A stretch of DNA of 13,869 nucleotides. Source: JAOUEA01 sp035249905 (GTDB lineage: Bacteria > Actinomycetota > UBA4738 > HRBIN12). Positions 7,038-13,723 of this stretch are shown here, one piece after another. The DNA is taken from the NCBI GenBank assembly GCA_035249905.1, contig DATFFT010000014.1, positions 1 through 13,869 on the forward strand. The letters run 5' to 3'. The position numbers and the translations under genes were made by a program. Under the pieces are notes generated by a model. It had not been told where the DNA came from, ran no database searches, and saw only the letters and a list, made by a program, of their open reading frames with translations. Each line of letters starts with the position of its first letter. Position 1 is the stretch's first letter.

Positions 7038-7053
7038 TCGAACGTGTGTTCGA
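7038..7053. promoter_or_regulatory. LexA operator (SOS box) TCGAACGTGTGTTCGA
   Basis: The site is a perfect 6-bp inverted repeat, TCGAAC and GTTCGA, separated by four bases. It matches the mycobacterial SOS box TCGAAC-N4-GTTCGA exactly and also fits the Gram-positive CGAAC-N4-GTTCG core. It lies 12 bp downstream of the -10 hexamer of the minus-strand promoter, at about +5 to +20 of the predicted transcript. Bound LexA should therefore occlude or block the polymerase. The gene order downstream (DUF6504-like, hydrolase, dnaE2, dinB) is what an SOS operator would be expected to control. Confidence 0.9.
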
Positions 7054-7064
7054 GCGGGAGGACG

Positions 7065-7094
7065 AATGTACGCCCGGGTTCCGACATCCGTCAA
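7065..7094 (-). promoter_or_regulatory. Promoter of the SOS polymerase cassette
   Basis: On the minus strand TTGACG (7094-7089) and TACATT (7070-7065) are separated by 18 bp, a good sigma70/SigA-type promoter. Transcription should start near 7058, five or so bases before the LexA box. The leader of about 60 nt to the GTG at 6995 contains the operator. The promoter is divergent from that of rocD. Confidence 0.75.
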
Positions 7095-7120
7095 GACGGG
7101 TCCGGGGGCGAGGAGAGGCC

Positions 7121-7126
7121 TATCAT
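7121..7126 (+). promoter_or_regulatory. Candidate -10 box for a leaderless rocD mRNA
   Basis: TATCAT is followed by exactly seven bases and then the rocD ATG, the spacing of leaderless actinobacterial transcripts whose +1 is the A of ATG. GGAG one base before the ATG is too close to act as a normal Shine-Dalgarno sequence. No clear -35 is present, so the call is tentative. Confidence 0.4.
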
Positions 7127-7133
7127 CTGGAGC

Positions 7134-8399
7134 ATGACCACCGTGGCCGATCCGAACGAGCAGCTCACTCCCACCACCCTTCCGACCTCCACCGAGCAGC
7201 AGATCGAGCTCGTCGACCACTACTCCGCGCACAACTACCACCCGCTGCCCGTCGTGGTCGCCGAGGCCGAGGGGGCGTGGGTCACCGACGTCGAGGGCAA
7301 GCGCTATCTCGACATGCTGGCCGCTTACTCCGCGCTCAACTTCGGCCACCGCCACCCCGACCTGATCGCGGCGGCCCACGCACAGCTCGACCGGGTCACG
7401 CTCACGAGCCGGGCGTTCCACAACGACCGGATGGGGCTGTTCTGCCGTGGTCTCGCCGAGCTCTGCGGCATGGAGATGGTGCTACCGATGAACTCGGGAG
7501 CCGAGGCGGTCGAGACCGCCGTGAAGACCGCCCGTCGGTGGGGGTACGACGTCAAAGGTGTGCCCGAGGACCGCGCGAAGATCGTCACCTGCGAGGGGAA
7601 CTTCCATGGACGCACGATCACGATCGTGAGCTTCTCGACCGACCCCAGCGCCAAGGGCGGGTTCGGGCCCTTCACACCCGGGTTCGAGACGGTGCCCTAC
7701 GGCGACGCCGAGACGCTCGAGACCGCGCTCGCCGACCCCGACGTGGTCGCGTTCCTCGTCGAGCCGATCCAGGGCGAGGCGGGGGTGATCGTGCCTCCCG
7801 AGGGGTACCTGCGGCGCGCCCGGGAGCTGTGTGACGCGAACCGCGTGCTGCTGATCGCCGACGAGATCCAGTCGGGGCTCGGGCGTACGGGGCGCACGTT
7901 CGCGTGCGACCACGAGGGGGTCCGCCCAGACGTGTACGTCGTCGGCAAGGCGCTGGGCGGTGGCATCGTGCCCCTGTCGGCGGTCGTCTCGACCCGCGAC
8001 GTGCTGGGGGTGTTCCGTCCGGGCGAGCACGGATCGACGTTCGGCGGCAACCCGCTGGCGTCCGCGATCGGCCTCGAGGTGCTGCGGCTCCTCGGCACGG
8101 GCGAGTTCCAGCGACGATCCGACGAGCTCGGAAACGCGTTGGTGGCCCGGCTGCGGGCGGAGGCCCCGCGGGCGGCGGTCGTCGAGGTGCGCGGCAGGGG
8201 CCTGTGGATCGGCATCGAGCTCACGCCCGAGGCCGCGCCTGCTCGCGAGGTCTGCGAGCGGTTGATGGAGATGGGCGTGCTCGCCAAGGACACGCACGAG
8301 ACCACCGTGCGGCTCGCTCCCCCGCTCTGCGTGACGCCGGAGGACCTGGATTGGGCGACGGAGCGGATCCTCACGGCCCTGGCCGAGCGGCTCGGCTGA
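7134..8399 (+). CDS. rocD: Ornithine aminotransferase (ornithine--oxo-acid transaminase)
   Basis: The 421-residue protein is a class-III PLP aminotransferase. It transfers the delta-amino group of ornithine to 2-oxoglutarate, giving glutamate-5-semialdehyde and glutamate, in arginine/ornithine catabolism and proline synthesis. EQQIELVDHYSAHNYHPLPVV (21-41) is the characteristic OAT N-terminus, and YSALNFGHRHP (65-75) follows. NSGAEAVETA (120-129) binds the PLP phosphate, NFHGRT (156-161) stacks on PLP, and IADEIQSGLGRTG (241-253) holds Asp243 and Gln246. GKALGGG gives Schiff-base Lys272, and STFGGNP (301-307) contributes from the second subunit. Length and motif spacing are normal. About 20 low-complexity residues precede the conserved start. 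It is divergent from the SOS cassette, and the DUF402 gene follows 83 bp downstream. The specificity call rests on the N-terminal motif, and other omega-aminotransferases are less likely. Confidence 0.92.
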   Translation: MTTVADPNEQLTPTTLPTSTEQQIELVDHYSAHNYHPLPVVVAEAEGAWVTDVEGKRYLDMLAAYSALNFGHRHPDLIAAAHAQLDRVTLTSRAFHNDRMGLFCRGLAELCGMEMVLPMNSGAEAVETAVKTARRWGYDVKGVPEDRAKIVTCEGNFHGRTITIVSFSTDPSAKGGFGPFTPGFETVPYGDAETLETALADPDVVAFLVEPIQGEAGVIVPPEGYLRRARELCDANRVLLIADEIQSGLGRTGRTFACDHEGVRPDVYVVGKALGGGIVPLSAVVSTRDVLGVFRPGEHGSTFGGNPLASAIGLEVLRLLGTGEFQRRSDELGNALVARLRAEAPRAAVVEVRGRGLWIGIELTPEAAPAREVCERLMEMGVLAKDTHETTVRLAPPLCVTPEDLDWATERILTALAERLG

Positions 8400-8482
8400 T
8401 CGGCGAGATCGACGGCGGCGAGCGAGAACCGTTCGCTCGGGGCGCCGTCGTTACGCTCACCGAGACCTGGCGGGGACGGGCG

Positions 8483-9034
8483 ATGTCGATGCGTCCGGTG
8501 CGGGTCGTCGAGGACGTGCCGCACCACCATCGCGCGTTCTACCTCTCCCCGGGATCGCGATGGCTGAACGACCCGCGCGAGCACGGCGAGGTACGGTTCC
8601 ACGACACCGCTTGGGAGCTCGAGCCGAAGGTGCGCGAGCGCCCCGTGCTCTCGTTCGCGTTCCCCGAGACCGCGTACGCGGTGCTGCTCTCGTGGACGGT
8701 CGAGTGGGCGTTCGAGGGCTACTACGTGAACATCCAATCGCCGCTTCGGGAGCGCGGCGCCACGCTCGAGTTCACGGACTGGTTCCTCGACGCCCGCATC
8801 CCGCCGGCCCGCGACGCCTACGAGTGGAAGGACGAGCACGAGCTCGCCGAGGCGGTCCGGCGCGGATTCCTCACCGAAGCAGAAGCCCACGGCGTGCGAA
8901 GGGCGGGGGAACGCGCGGTCGAGCAGGTGCTGCTGCACGAGCCTCCGTTCGACGACGACTGGGAGTCGTGGCGGCCCGACCCCTCGTGGGGACCGCTCGA
9001 TCTCCCCTCCGATCGGGCTTCGAACGCCTTCTGA
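8483..9034 (+). CDS. DUF402 protein (nucleoside di/triphosphatase- or FomD-like)
   Basis: From the ATG at 8483 the product has 183 residues. Family features are VRVVEDVPHHHRAFYLSPGSRW (6-27), WAFEGYYVNIQSPLRE (75-90), FTDWFLDARI (97-106) with metal-binding Asp99 and Asp103, and YEWKDEHELAEA (113-124). DUF402 includes the Ntdp nucleoside di- and triphosphatase and FomD, metal-dependent enzymes acting on nucleotides, so a soluble nucleotide phosphatase is likely; the substrate is unknown. The ATG has GGGGACGGG just upstream. However, family-like sequence continues in frame before it (GAVVTLTETWRGR, coded at 8441-8479). No ATG, GTG or TTG lies in that frame back to rocD; only a CTG at 8396 overlaps the rocD stop. 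The true start may therefore be non-standard. Confidence 0.82.
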   Translation: MSMRPVRVVEDVPHHHRAFYLSPGSRWLNDPREHGEVRFHDTAWELEPKVRERPVLSFAFPETAYAVLLSWTVEWAFEGYYVNIQSPLRERGATLEFTDWFLDARIPPARDAYEWKDEHELAEAVRRGFLTEAEAHGVRRAGERAVEQVLLHEPPFDDDWESWRPDPSWGPLDLPSDRASNAF

Positions 9035-9073
9035 CCGAGCGCGTCGCATCCCACACCTCGGGAGGGCGAGGCG

Positions 9074-9079
9074 TAGGAT
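9074..9079 (+). promoter_or_regulatory. Candidate -10 box (TAGGAT) upstream of the polyproline membrane protein
   Basis: TAGGAT fits the actinobacterial TANNNT -10 pattern and lies 33 bp before the ATG at 9113. No good -35 is visible at 16-18 bp. The same CGTAGGATG context occurs upstream of the UDP-sulfoquinovose synthase gene (11438-11443), which adds modest support. Confidence 0.3.
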
Positions 9080-9112
9080 GCTCGCCGTCGGTTCGAGAAG
9101 GGGGATCCCATC

Positions 9113-9979
9113 ATGGACAACTCGGGTGGCTTCACCACCCCGCCCCCGCCTCCGCCGCCGCCCGGCGGCGAGGGAGGCGCAGGGGGGCCCGGCCTCCCGT
9201 CGCGCGGCATCGGCGAGATCCTGAGCACCGCGTTCGAGATCTACAAGGCGAACGCCGCGAACCTGCTGATGATCGTCGCGATCGTGGTGGTTCCGCTGAC
9301 GTTCATCAGCGCGTTCCTCTCCGGGGTCGTGTTCGCCCCCGAGACCAGCACCGAAGTGGTCTTCGGGCAGGAGATCGAGGTGTCCTCGCAATCGGCCGCC
9401 GCCGCCCTTCTCGTGGCGGCGATCGCGGCGGTGATCGCGGTGATCATCTCCGCGGTCCTGCAGGCGGCGATCATGCGTGGCGCCGCGCAGGGCAGCATCG
9501 GCGATCAGGTCGACATCGACGCCTCGTACCGGTGGGGCTTCGCGCGGTTCGGCAGCGTGCTGCTGATCTCGATCCTCGTCGGCCTCGCGGTGCTGGTGGG
9601 CCTGCTGCTGTTCATCATCCCCGGCATATTCCTGGCCGTGATGTTCGCGGTGGCGATCCCGGCGCTCGTCATCGAGAACCGCCGCGGCACCGACGCGATG
9701 GGCCGCTCGTGGAACCTGGTGAAAGGCCACTTCTGGCACGCGTTCGGCCTGATCATCGTCACGTTCATCCTCGTCGCGGTGGTCGGAGGCATCATCGGAG
9801 CGATCGGCGGCGCGATCAGCGACAACTGGTTCGTGACGTGGATCTTCAGCTCCATCGCACAGATCATCGTGGCGCCGTTCTCCGCGCTGGTCAGCGTGTT
9901 GCTGTACCTGGACCTACGCGCTCGTACCGAGGCGCTCACCGCCGACGAGCTGCGAGGGGAGCTGAACCGAGCCGTGTAG
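9113..9979 (+). CDS. Multi-pass membrane protein, glycerophosphodiesterase-membrane-domain/YciC-like
   Basis: The 288-residue protein has an N-terminal cytoplasmic tail with a run of eight prolines (10-17) and a Gly-rich linker (18-33). About six hydrophobic segments follow (about 51-72, 96-120, 148-168, 170-187, 211-235 and 243-266). The motif GIGEILSTAFEIYKANAANLL, the SWNLVKGHFW segment (199-208) before a helix and the closing LLYLDLRARTEAL are typical of the membrane-domain family annotated 'glycerophosphoryl diester phosphodiesterase membrane domain' in actinobacteria. There is no GDPD catalytic domain, so it should not be called an enzyme. The proline-rich head is common in such proteins and may serve protein-protein contact. 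The ATG is preceded by AAGGGGGA at good spacing. It appears monocistronic, since a strong hairpin terminator follows 26 bp after the stop. Confidence 0.8.
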   Translation: MDNSGGFTTPPPPPPPPGGEGGAGGPGLPSRGIGEILSTAFEIYKANAANLLMIVAIVVVPLTFISAFLSGVVFAPETSTEVVFGQEIEVSSQSAAAALLVAAIAAVIAVIISAVLQAAIMRGAAQGSIGDQVDIDASYRWGFARFGSVLLISILVGLAVLVGLLLFIIPGIFLAVMFAVAIPALVIENRRGTDAMGRSWNLVKGHFWHAFGLIIVTFILVAVVGGIIGAIGGAISDNWFVTWIFSSIAQIIVAPFSALVSVLLYLDLRARTEALTADELRGELNRAV

Positions 9980-10004
9980 TTCACGCATCTCGACCACGAA
10001 CCTC

Positions 10005-10034
10005 GAGAGGGCGCCCCCGATGGGGCGCCCTCTC
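10005..10034. terminator. Hairpin terminator after the membrane-protein gene
   Basis: Two perfectly complementary 13-nt arms, GAGAGGGCGCCCC (10005-10017) and GGGGCGCCCTCTC (10022-10034), flank a CGAT loop. There is no T-tract on either side, as often seen for GC-rich actinobacterial terminators. It lies 26 bp after the stop of the membrane protein and 64 bp before the next ATG. Confidence 0.8.
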
Positions 10035-10097
10035 CACATCCGAGATCCGGTCGCTCCGGGTGAGCCGCTCCGGTTGTCGCCATGCCCGGCGCGAGCG

Positions 10098-11363
10098 ATG
10101 GTATGGATCGTGGTGGCCGTACCCGACCTCTCCGCGCTGCGATCCCGCTTCCCCGCACTCGCGAGGACGCAGGGTGGACGCCCCGTCGTCTACGCCGACG
10201 CCCCAGGCGGCTCCCAGGTGCCCGACACCGTCATCGAGGCGGTCGCGGGCCACTACCGCAGCGGCATCTCGAACATGGACGGGGTGTTCGCGGCCAGCGA
10301 GGAGCTCGAGGCGGCCGTCGGGGCGGCACGCAGAGCGGGCGCCGACCTCGCCGGCGTCGAGCCCGGCCAGGTCGTCTTCGGGTCCAACTCCACGTCGCTG
10401 CTGTTCCACCTGTCGCGTTCGTTCGCCCGCACGATCGGGCCCGGTGACGAGGTCGTGGTCACCCGTCTCGATCATGACGCGAACGTGCGACCGTGGTTGC
10501 TTTCTGCGCGGGACGCCGGCGCGACCGTGCGCTGGGTCGACGTGCGGCCCGACGACGCCACGCTCGACCTCGACTCGTTCGACGCCGCCCTCGGTCGGCA
10601 TCCCCGGCTCGTGGCGTTCACGCTCGCGTCGAACGCGGTCGGCACGGTGACGCCGGCCGCCGACCTCGTTGCGCGGGCGAAGGCGGCCGGGGCGCTCGTC
10701 GTCGTCGACGGCGTGCACGTGGCTCAGCATCGCTCGATCGACCTCACGGCGATCGGCGCCGACATCGTGACGATCTCCCCCTACAAGGTGTTCGGGCCGC
10801 ACATGGGCATGGTCGCGGCGTCCCCCGGCGTGCTCGAGGGCTGGGACCCGTACCGGGTGCGCCCCGCCGAGCGCTACCCCTCACCGGAACGTTGGGAGAC
10901 CGGCACGCAGAACCACGAGGCGATGGCGGGGTTCGTCGCCGCGGTCGACTACCTCGCCGAGCTCGGCGCTCTGCACGACCAGCGCGCCGACGGGTCGCGG
11001 CGCGCGGCCGTGGTCGCCGCCTACGAGGCGATCGGCGCGCACGAACGCGAGCTGGCACGGCGGTTTCTCCACGGCATCCAGCGCATCCCGGGCGTCAGCC
11101 TGTTCGGCATCACCGATCCGGAGCGGCTCGACGAGCGAACACCCACGTTCGCGGTGCGCGTGGGCGACCGGCATCCGCGCGAGACCGCCAAGGCGCTCGC
11201 GGAGGGAGGGATCTTCGTCTGGGACGGGCACTACTACGCGATCGAGCTGCTCGAGCGCCTCGGGCTGCTCGAGAGCGGCGGCGCGGTGCGCATCGGCTTC
11301 TGTCACTACCACTCCGCAGACGAGGTCGATCGCGTGCTCGAGGCACTGGAGGGCCTCGCATAG
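10098..11363 (+). CDS. Class-V PLP aminotransferase, cysteine-desulfurase-like family lacking catalytic Cys
   Basis: The 421-residue fold-type I PLP enzyme resembles the 'cysteine desulfurase family protein' group (TIGR01976-like). YADAPGGSQVP (32-42), SNMDGVFAAS (58-67), FGSNSTSLLFHLSRSFA (94-110) and RLDHDANVRPW (123-133) are family motifs. VVVDGVHVAQH (201-211, Asp204 and His207) and SPYKVFGPHMG (227-237) follow, the latter with Schiff-base Lys230. RWETGTQNHEA comes next. Where SufS carries its active-site Cys loop, this protein has GIFVWDGHYYAIEL (371-384) with no cysteine, so sulfur transfer by the usual persulfide is not expected. The real reaction is unknown; a lyase or epimerase is possible. 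The ATG at 10098 is the first plausible start. GTG 10110 or 10113 (AVPDLSALR) is also possible, as no strong ribosome binding site decides it. It stands between two hairpins, probably as a single gene. Confidence 0.85.
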   Translation: MVWIVVAVPDLSALRSRFPALARTQGGRPVVYADAPGGSQVPDTVIEAVAGHYRSGISNMDGVFAASEELEAAVGAARRAGADLAGVEPGQVVFGSNSTSLLFHLSRSFARTIGPGDEVVVTRLDHDANVRPWLLSARDAGATVRWVDVRPDDATLDLDSFDAALGRHPRLVAFTLASNAVGTVTPAADLVARAKAAGALVVVDGVHVAQHRSIDLTAIGADIVTISPYKVFGPHMGMVAASPGVLEGWDPYRVRPAERYPSPERWETGTQNHEAMAGFVAAVDYLAELGALHDQRADGSRRAAVVAAYEAIGAHERELARRFLHGIQRIPGVSLFGITDPERLDERTPTFAVRVGDRHPRETAKALAEGGIFVWDGHYYAIELLERLGLLESGGAVRIGFCHYHSADEVDRVLEALEGLA

Positions 11364-11372
11364 CTCGGAACC

Positions 11373-11394
11373 GGCGGTCGCGTCGAGGACCGCC
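11373..11394. terminator. Possible hairpin terminator after the class-V PLP gene
   Basis: GGCGGTC (11373-11379) and GACCGCC (11388-11394) form a perfect 7-bp stem with an 8-nt loop, 9 bp after the stop codon. There is no T-tract. The position supports a terminator; the modest stem keeps confidence low. Confidence 0.4.
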
Positions 11395-11437
11395 CCGACC
11401 GGCGCGAACCCAACGCGTTCGCCGCGGTTCGCTCTCG

Positions 11438-11443
11438 TAGGAT
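11438..11443 (+). promoter_or_regulatory. Candidate -10 box (TAGGAT) for the sulfoquinovose operon
   Basis: TAGGAT lies 48 bp upstream of the ATG at 11492. It has the same CGTAGGATGxxC context as the box before the gene at 9113. The -35 region (GCGTTC at 17 bp) is poor. The intergenic spacer and a hairpin behind the previous gene make a promoter here likely; the exact box is tentative. Confidence 0.35.
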
Positions 11444-11491
11444 GGGGCGACGTCATCGAGCGTCCTCCGAGGAAAAGCTGAAAGGAACGAC

Positions 11492-12667
11492 ATGCGCATC
11501 CTGATCCTGGGCGGCGACGGCTATCTCGGATGGCCGACCGCGATGAGGTTCTCGAACCGTGGCCACGAGGTCCATGTGGTCGACAACTACCTGCGGCGGA
11601 CCGCTCACCGAGAGGCGGGCTCCGACTCGCTCACCCCGATCGCGGCGAACCTTCCCGAGCGGGTTGCCGCCTGGAAGGACGTGACGGGTCTCGACATCGG
11701 CGTCACCGAGGGCGACCTCACCGAGTGGGACGTGGTCGAGCACCTGTTCACGTCGTTCCGACCGGAGGCGGTCGTGCACTACGGCGAGATCCCGAGCGCC
11801 CCGTACTCGATGAAGGATCGTGAGCACGCGGTGTTCACCCAGACGAACAACGTCGTGAACACCTTGAACGTGATCTACGCGATCCGGGACATCACGCCCG
11901 ATGCCCACCTCGTGAAGCTCGGCACGATGGGCGAGTACGGGACACCGAACATCGACATCGAAGAGGGCTACATCGAGATCCGCCACAACGGGCGCGAGGA
12001 CTACCTGCCGTTCCCGAAGGTGCCGGGATCGATGTACCACCTGTCGAAGGTGCACGATTCCCACAACATGCACTTCGCCTGCCGCGTGTGGGGCATGCGG
12101 GCCACCGATTTGAACCAGGGTGTGGTCTACGGCGTGCACACCGACGAGACGAGGCTCGACGACCGGCTGCTCACACGGTTCGACTACGACGACGTCTTCG
12201 GAACAGCCTTGAACCGGTTCTGCCTGCAGGCAGTGATCGGGCACCCGCTCACCGTGTACGGCAAGGGCGGGCAGACACGCGGCTACCTGAACATCGTGGA
12301 CACCTTGCAGTGCGTCGAGCTCGCGGTGGCCCATCCGGCCGAGCGCGGAGAGATGCGCGTCTTCAACCAGTTCACCGAGTCGTTCTCGATCCTCGAGCTG
12401 GCCCAGCTCGTGCAGAAGGCCGGAGCCGAGGTCGGCCTCGACGTCGATGTCGAACCGATCGACAACCCTCGGTTCGAGGCCGAGGAGCACTACTACCATC
12501 CCGTGCACACGAAGCTGCTCGACCTGGGGCTCGAGCCGCACCTGTTGTCGGAGACGCTGATCGAGTCGGTCTTCGCCGAGATCCAGCGGCATCGACGCCG
12601 CGTGATCGCCGACCACATCCTGCCTCGCGATCGCTGGAGCCCGGTCGCCGAGACGGCCACGCCGTAG
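11492..12667 (+). CDS. sqdB: UDP-sulfoquinovose synthase (SQD1/SqdB/Agl3 type)
   Basis: The 391-residue protein is an extended short-chain dehydrogenase that makes UDP-sulfoquinovose from UDP-glucose and sulfite, using bound NAD+. The nucleotide-binding loop reads GGDGYLGWPTA (7-17), the form specific to SQD1-type enzymes. HYGEIPSAPYSM (96-107) matches the SQD1 HFGEQRSAPYSM loop, with Ile-Pro replacing Gln-Arg. TMGEYGTPNIDIEEG (145-159) supplies Thr145, and YHLSK (182-186) gives catalytic Tyr182 and Lys186. LNQGVVYG, GKGGQTRGYLNIVDT and FNQFTESFSI are further family motifs. AAAGGA lies 5 nt before the ATG. A glycosyltransferase follows after 3 bp. Sulfoquinovose would enter a sulfolipid or a glycan. 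The Ile-Pro variant may indicate an Agl3-like branch rather than the plant/cyanobacterial one. Confidence 0.92.
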   Translation: MRILILGGDGYLGWPTAMRFSNRGHEVHVVDNYLRRTAHREAGSDSLTPIAANLPERVAAWKDVTGLDIGVTEGDLTEWDVVEHLFTSFRPEAVVHYGEIPSAPYSMKDREHAVFTQTNNVVNTLNVIYAIRDITPDAHLVKLGTMGEYGTPNIDIEEGYIEIRHNGREDYLPFPKVPGSMYHLSKVHDSHNMHFACRVWGMRATDLNQGVVYGVHTDETRLDDRLLTRFDYDDVFGTALNRFCLQAVIGHPLTVYGKGGQTRGYLNIVDTLQCVELAVAHPAERGEMRVFNQFTESFSILELAQLVQKAGAEVGLDVDVEPIDNPRFEAEEHYYHPVHTKLLDLGLEPHLLSETLIESVFAEIQRHRRRVIADHILPRDRWSPVAETATP

Positions 12668-12670
12668 GCC

Positions 12671-13723
12671 ATGTGGGCCCTGCGGCTGATCGCCGGCGCG
12701 GCCGCGGTCGCGTTCTTCCTCGCGGCGATCCGTTCGTACCGGCACCGGAACATCAGCCGGCTGAGCCTGCTGACCGCGTTCGTAGCGGCGACCGCCGTCG
12801 TCGTGCTCGCCGCGTTCCCGAACCTGTTCGACCCGGTCTTCGACACGTTCAACTTCCAGCCCGGCGACAACCGGCGTCTCGTCGCGCTGCTGCTGGCCGC
12901 GGTCGTCGTGCTCTTCCTGTTGCTGTTCCGGCTCCAGGGGCACTCCGATCGCAGCGAACGCGCGATCCAACAACTGGTCGAGGCGCTCACCGTGGAGCGG
13001 TTCGACTGGGACGAGGCGGAGCGTCGGGTGCCGGTCGGCCCCAAGGTGGTGACGATCTCTCCCGCTTACAACGAGGCCGAGAACGTCGGCGCCGTGATCG
13101 AGGCGATGCCGAAGGAGATCGCCGGCTACCACGTGGTGCCGATCGTGATCGACGACCGCTCCGACGACGGCACGTCCGACGCGGCCCGTGTCGCCGGCGC
13201 TTTCACGGCCACCCTGCCGATCCGCCGTGGGGGCGGCATGGCGCTGCGGGTGGGGTACGAGATCGCCCTGCAGCTCGGCGCCGACATCGTGGTCTCGCTC
13301 GACGCCGACGGTCAGCACCTGCCCGAGGAGATCCCCGTGTTGATCGCGCCGATCCTCGAGGACCGCGCCGACCACGTCAACGGATCCCGCATGCTCGGCG
13401 ACTTCGAACGCGGCGGGTCGCCGATCCGCCACGCCGGTGTGCACCTCTTCTCGTGGATGGTCACGATCCTCACCGGGCAACGCATCACCGACATCTCGAG
13501 CGGCTATCGCGCCACGCGGGCCGAGACCCTCCGGAAGCTGATCCTCGTGCAGGATCAGTTCTGGAGCTCGGAGATCACGATCGAGGCGCTTCGACAGCGG
13601 GCCCGGATCGTCGAGGTGCCCGTGACGTTCCTGACCCGGCGCGGCGGTGAGTCGAAGAAGCCGAAGAGCCTGCGTTACGCCTGGAACTTCTCGAAGGCGA
13701 TCGGCAAGACCTGGCTCAGGTAG
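12671..13723 (+). CDS. DUF2304-GT2 glycosyltransferase fusion
   Basis: The 350-residue protein joins two modules. Residues 1-90 form a DUF2304 membrane module with helices at about 3-20, 33-50 and 70-87, ending in LFLLLFRLQGHSDR. Residues 122-350 form a GT2 domain of the dolichyl-phosphate mannose synthase-like type. It has PAYNEAENVG (131-140), IDDRSDDGTSD (160-170), SLDADGQH (209-216, the Asp-x-Asp metal site Asp211/Asp213), NGSRML, and ISSGYRATRAE (275-285). The C-terminus is basic (GGESKKPKSLRYAW) with no extra membrane helices, so DUF2304 is the anchor. In other genomes DUF2304 and such GT2 proteins are often adjacent separate genes. The 3-bp gap after sqdB implies co-transcription, which suggests UDP-sulfoquinovose or a related sugar nucleotide as donor and polyprenyl phosphate as acceptor. 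That is inference. The stop overlaps the convergent psuG end. Confidence 0.88.
   Translation: MWALRLIAGAAAVAFFLAAIRSYRHRNISRLSLLTAFVAATAVVVLAAFPNLFDPVFDTFNFQPGDNRRLVALLLAAVVVLFLLLFRLQGHSDRSERAIQQLVEALTVERFDWDEAERRVPVGPKVVTISPAYNEAENVGAVIEAMPKEIAGYHVVPIVIDDRSDDGTSDAARVAGAFTATLPIRRGGGMALRVGYEIALQLGADIVVSLDADGQHLPEEIPVLIAPILEDRADHVNGSRMLGDFERGGSPIRHAGVHLFSWMVTILTGQRITDISSGYRATRAETLRKLILVQDQFWSSEITIEALRQRARIVEVPVTFLTRRGGESKKPKSLRYAWNFSKAIGKTWLR

Noticed and set aside
9140..9175. Proline/glycine-coding GC repeat at the head of the membrane protein
   Set aside because: It is low-complexity coding sequence for a run of prolines followed by glycines, common in actinobacterial membrane proteins. It is not a DNA repeat element or a regulatory hairpin.
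11453..13480. A long minus-strand open frame (675 codons) opposite sqdB and the glycosyltransferase
   Set aside because: It has the same His/Val/Asp/Arg-rich composition as other antisense shadows and no recognisable motif. Both + strand genes have clear families and ribosome binding sites or coupling.
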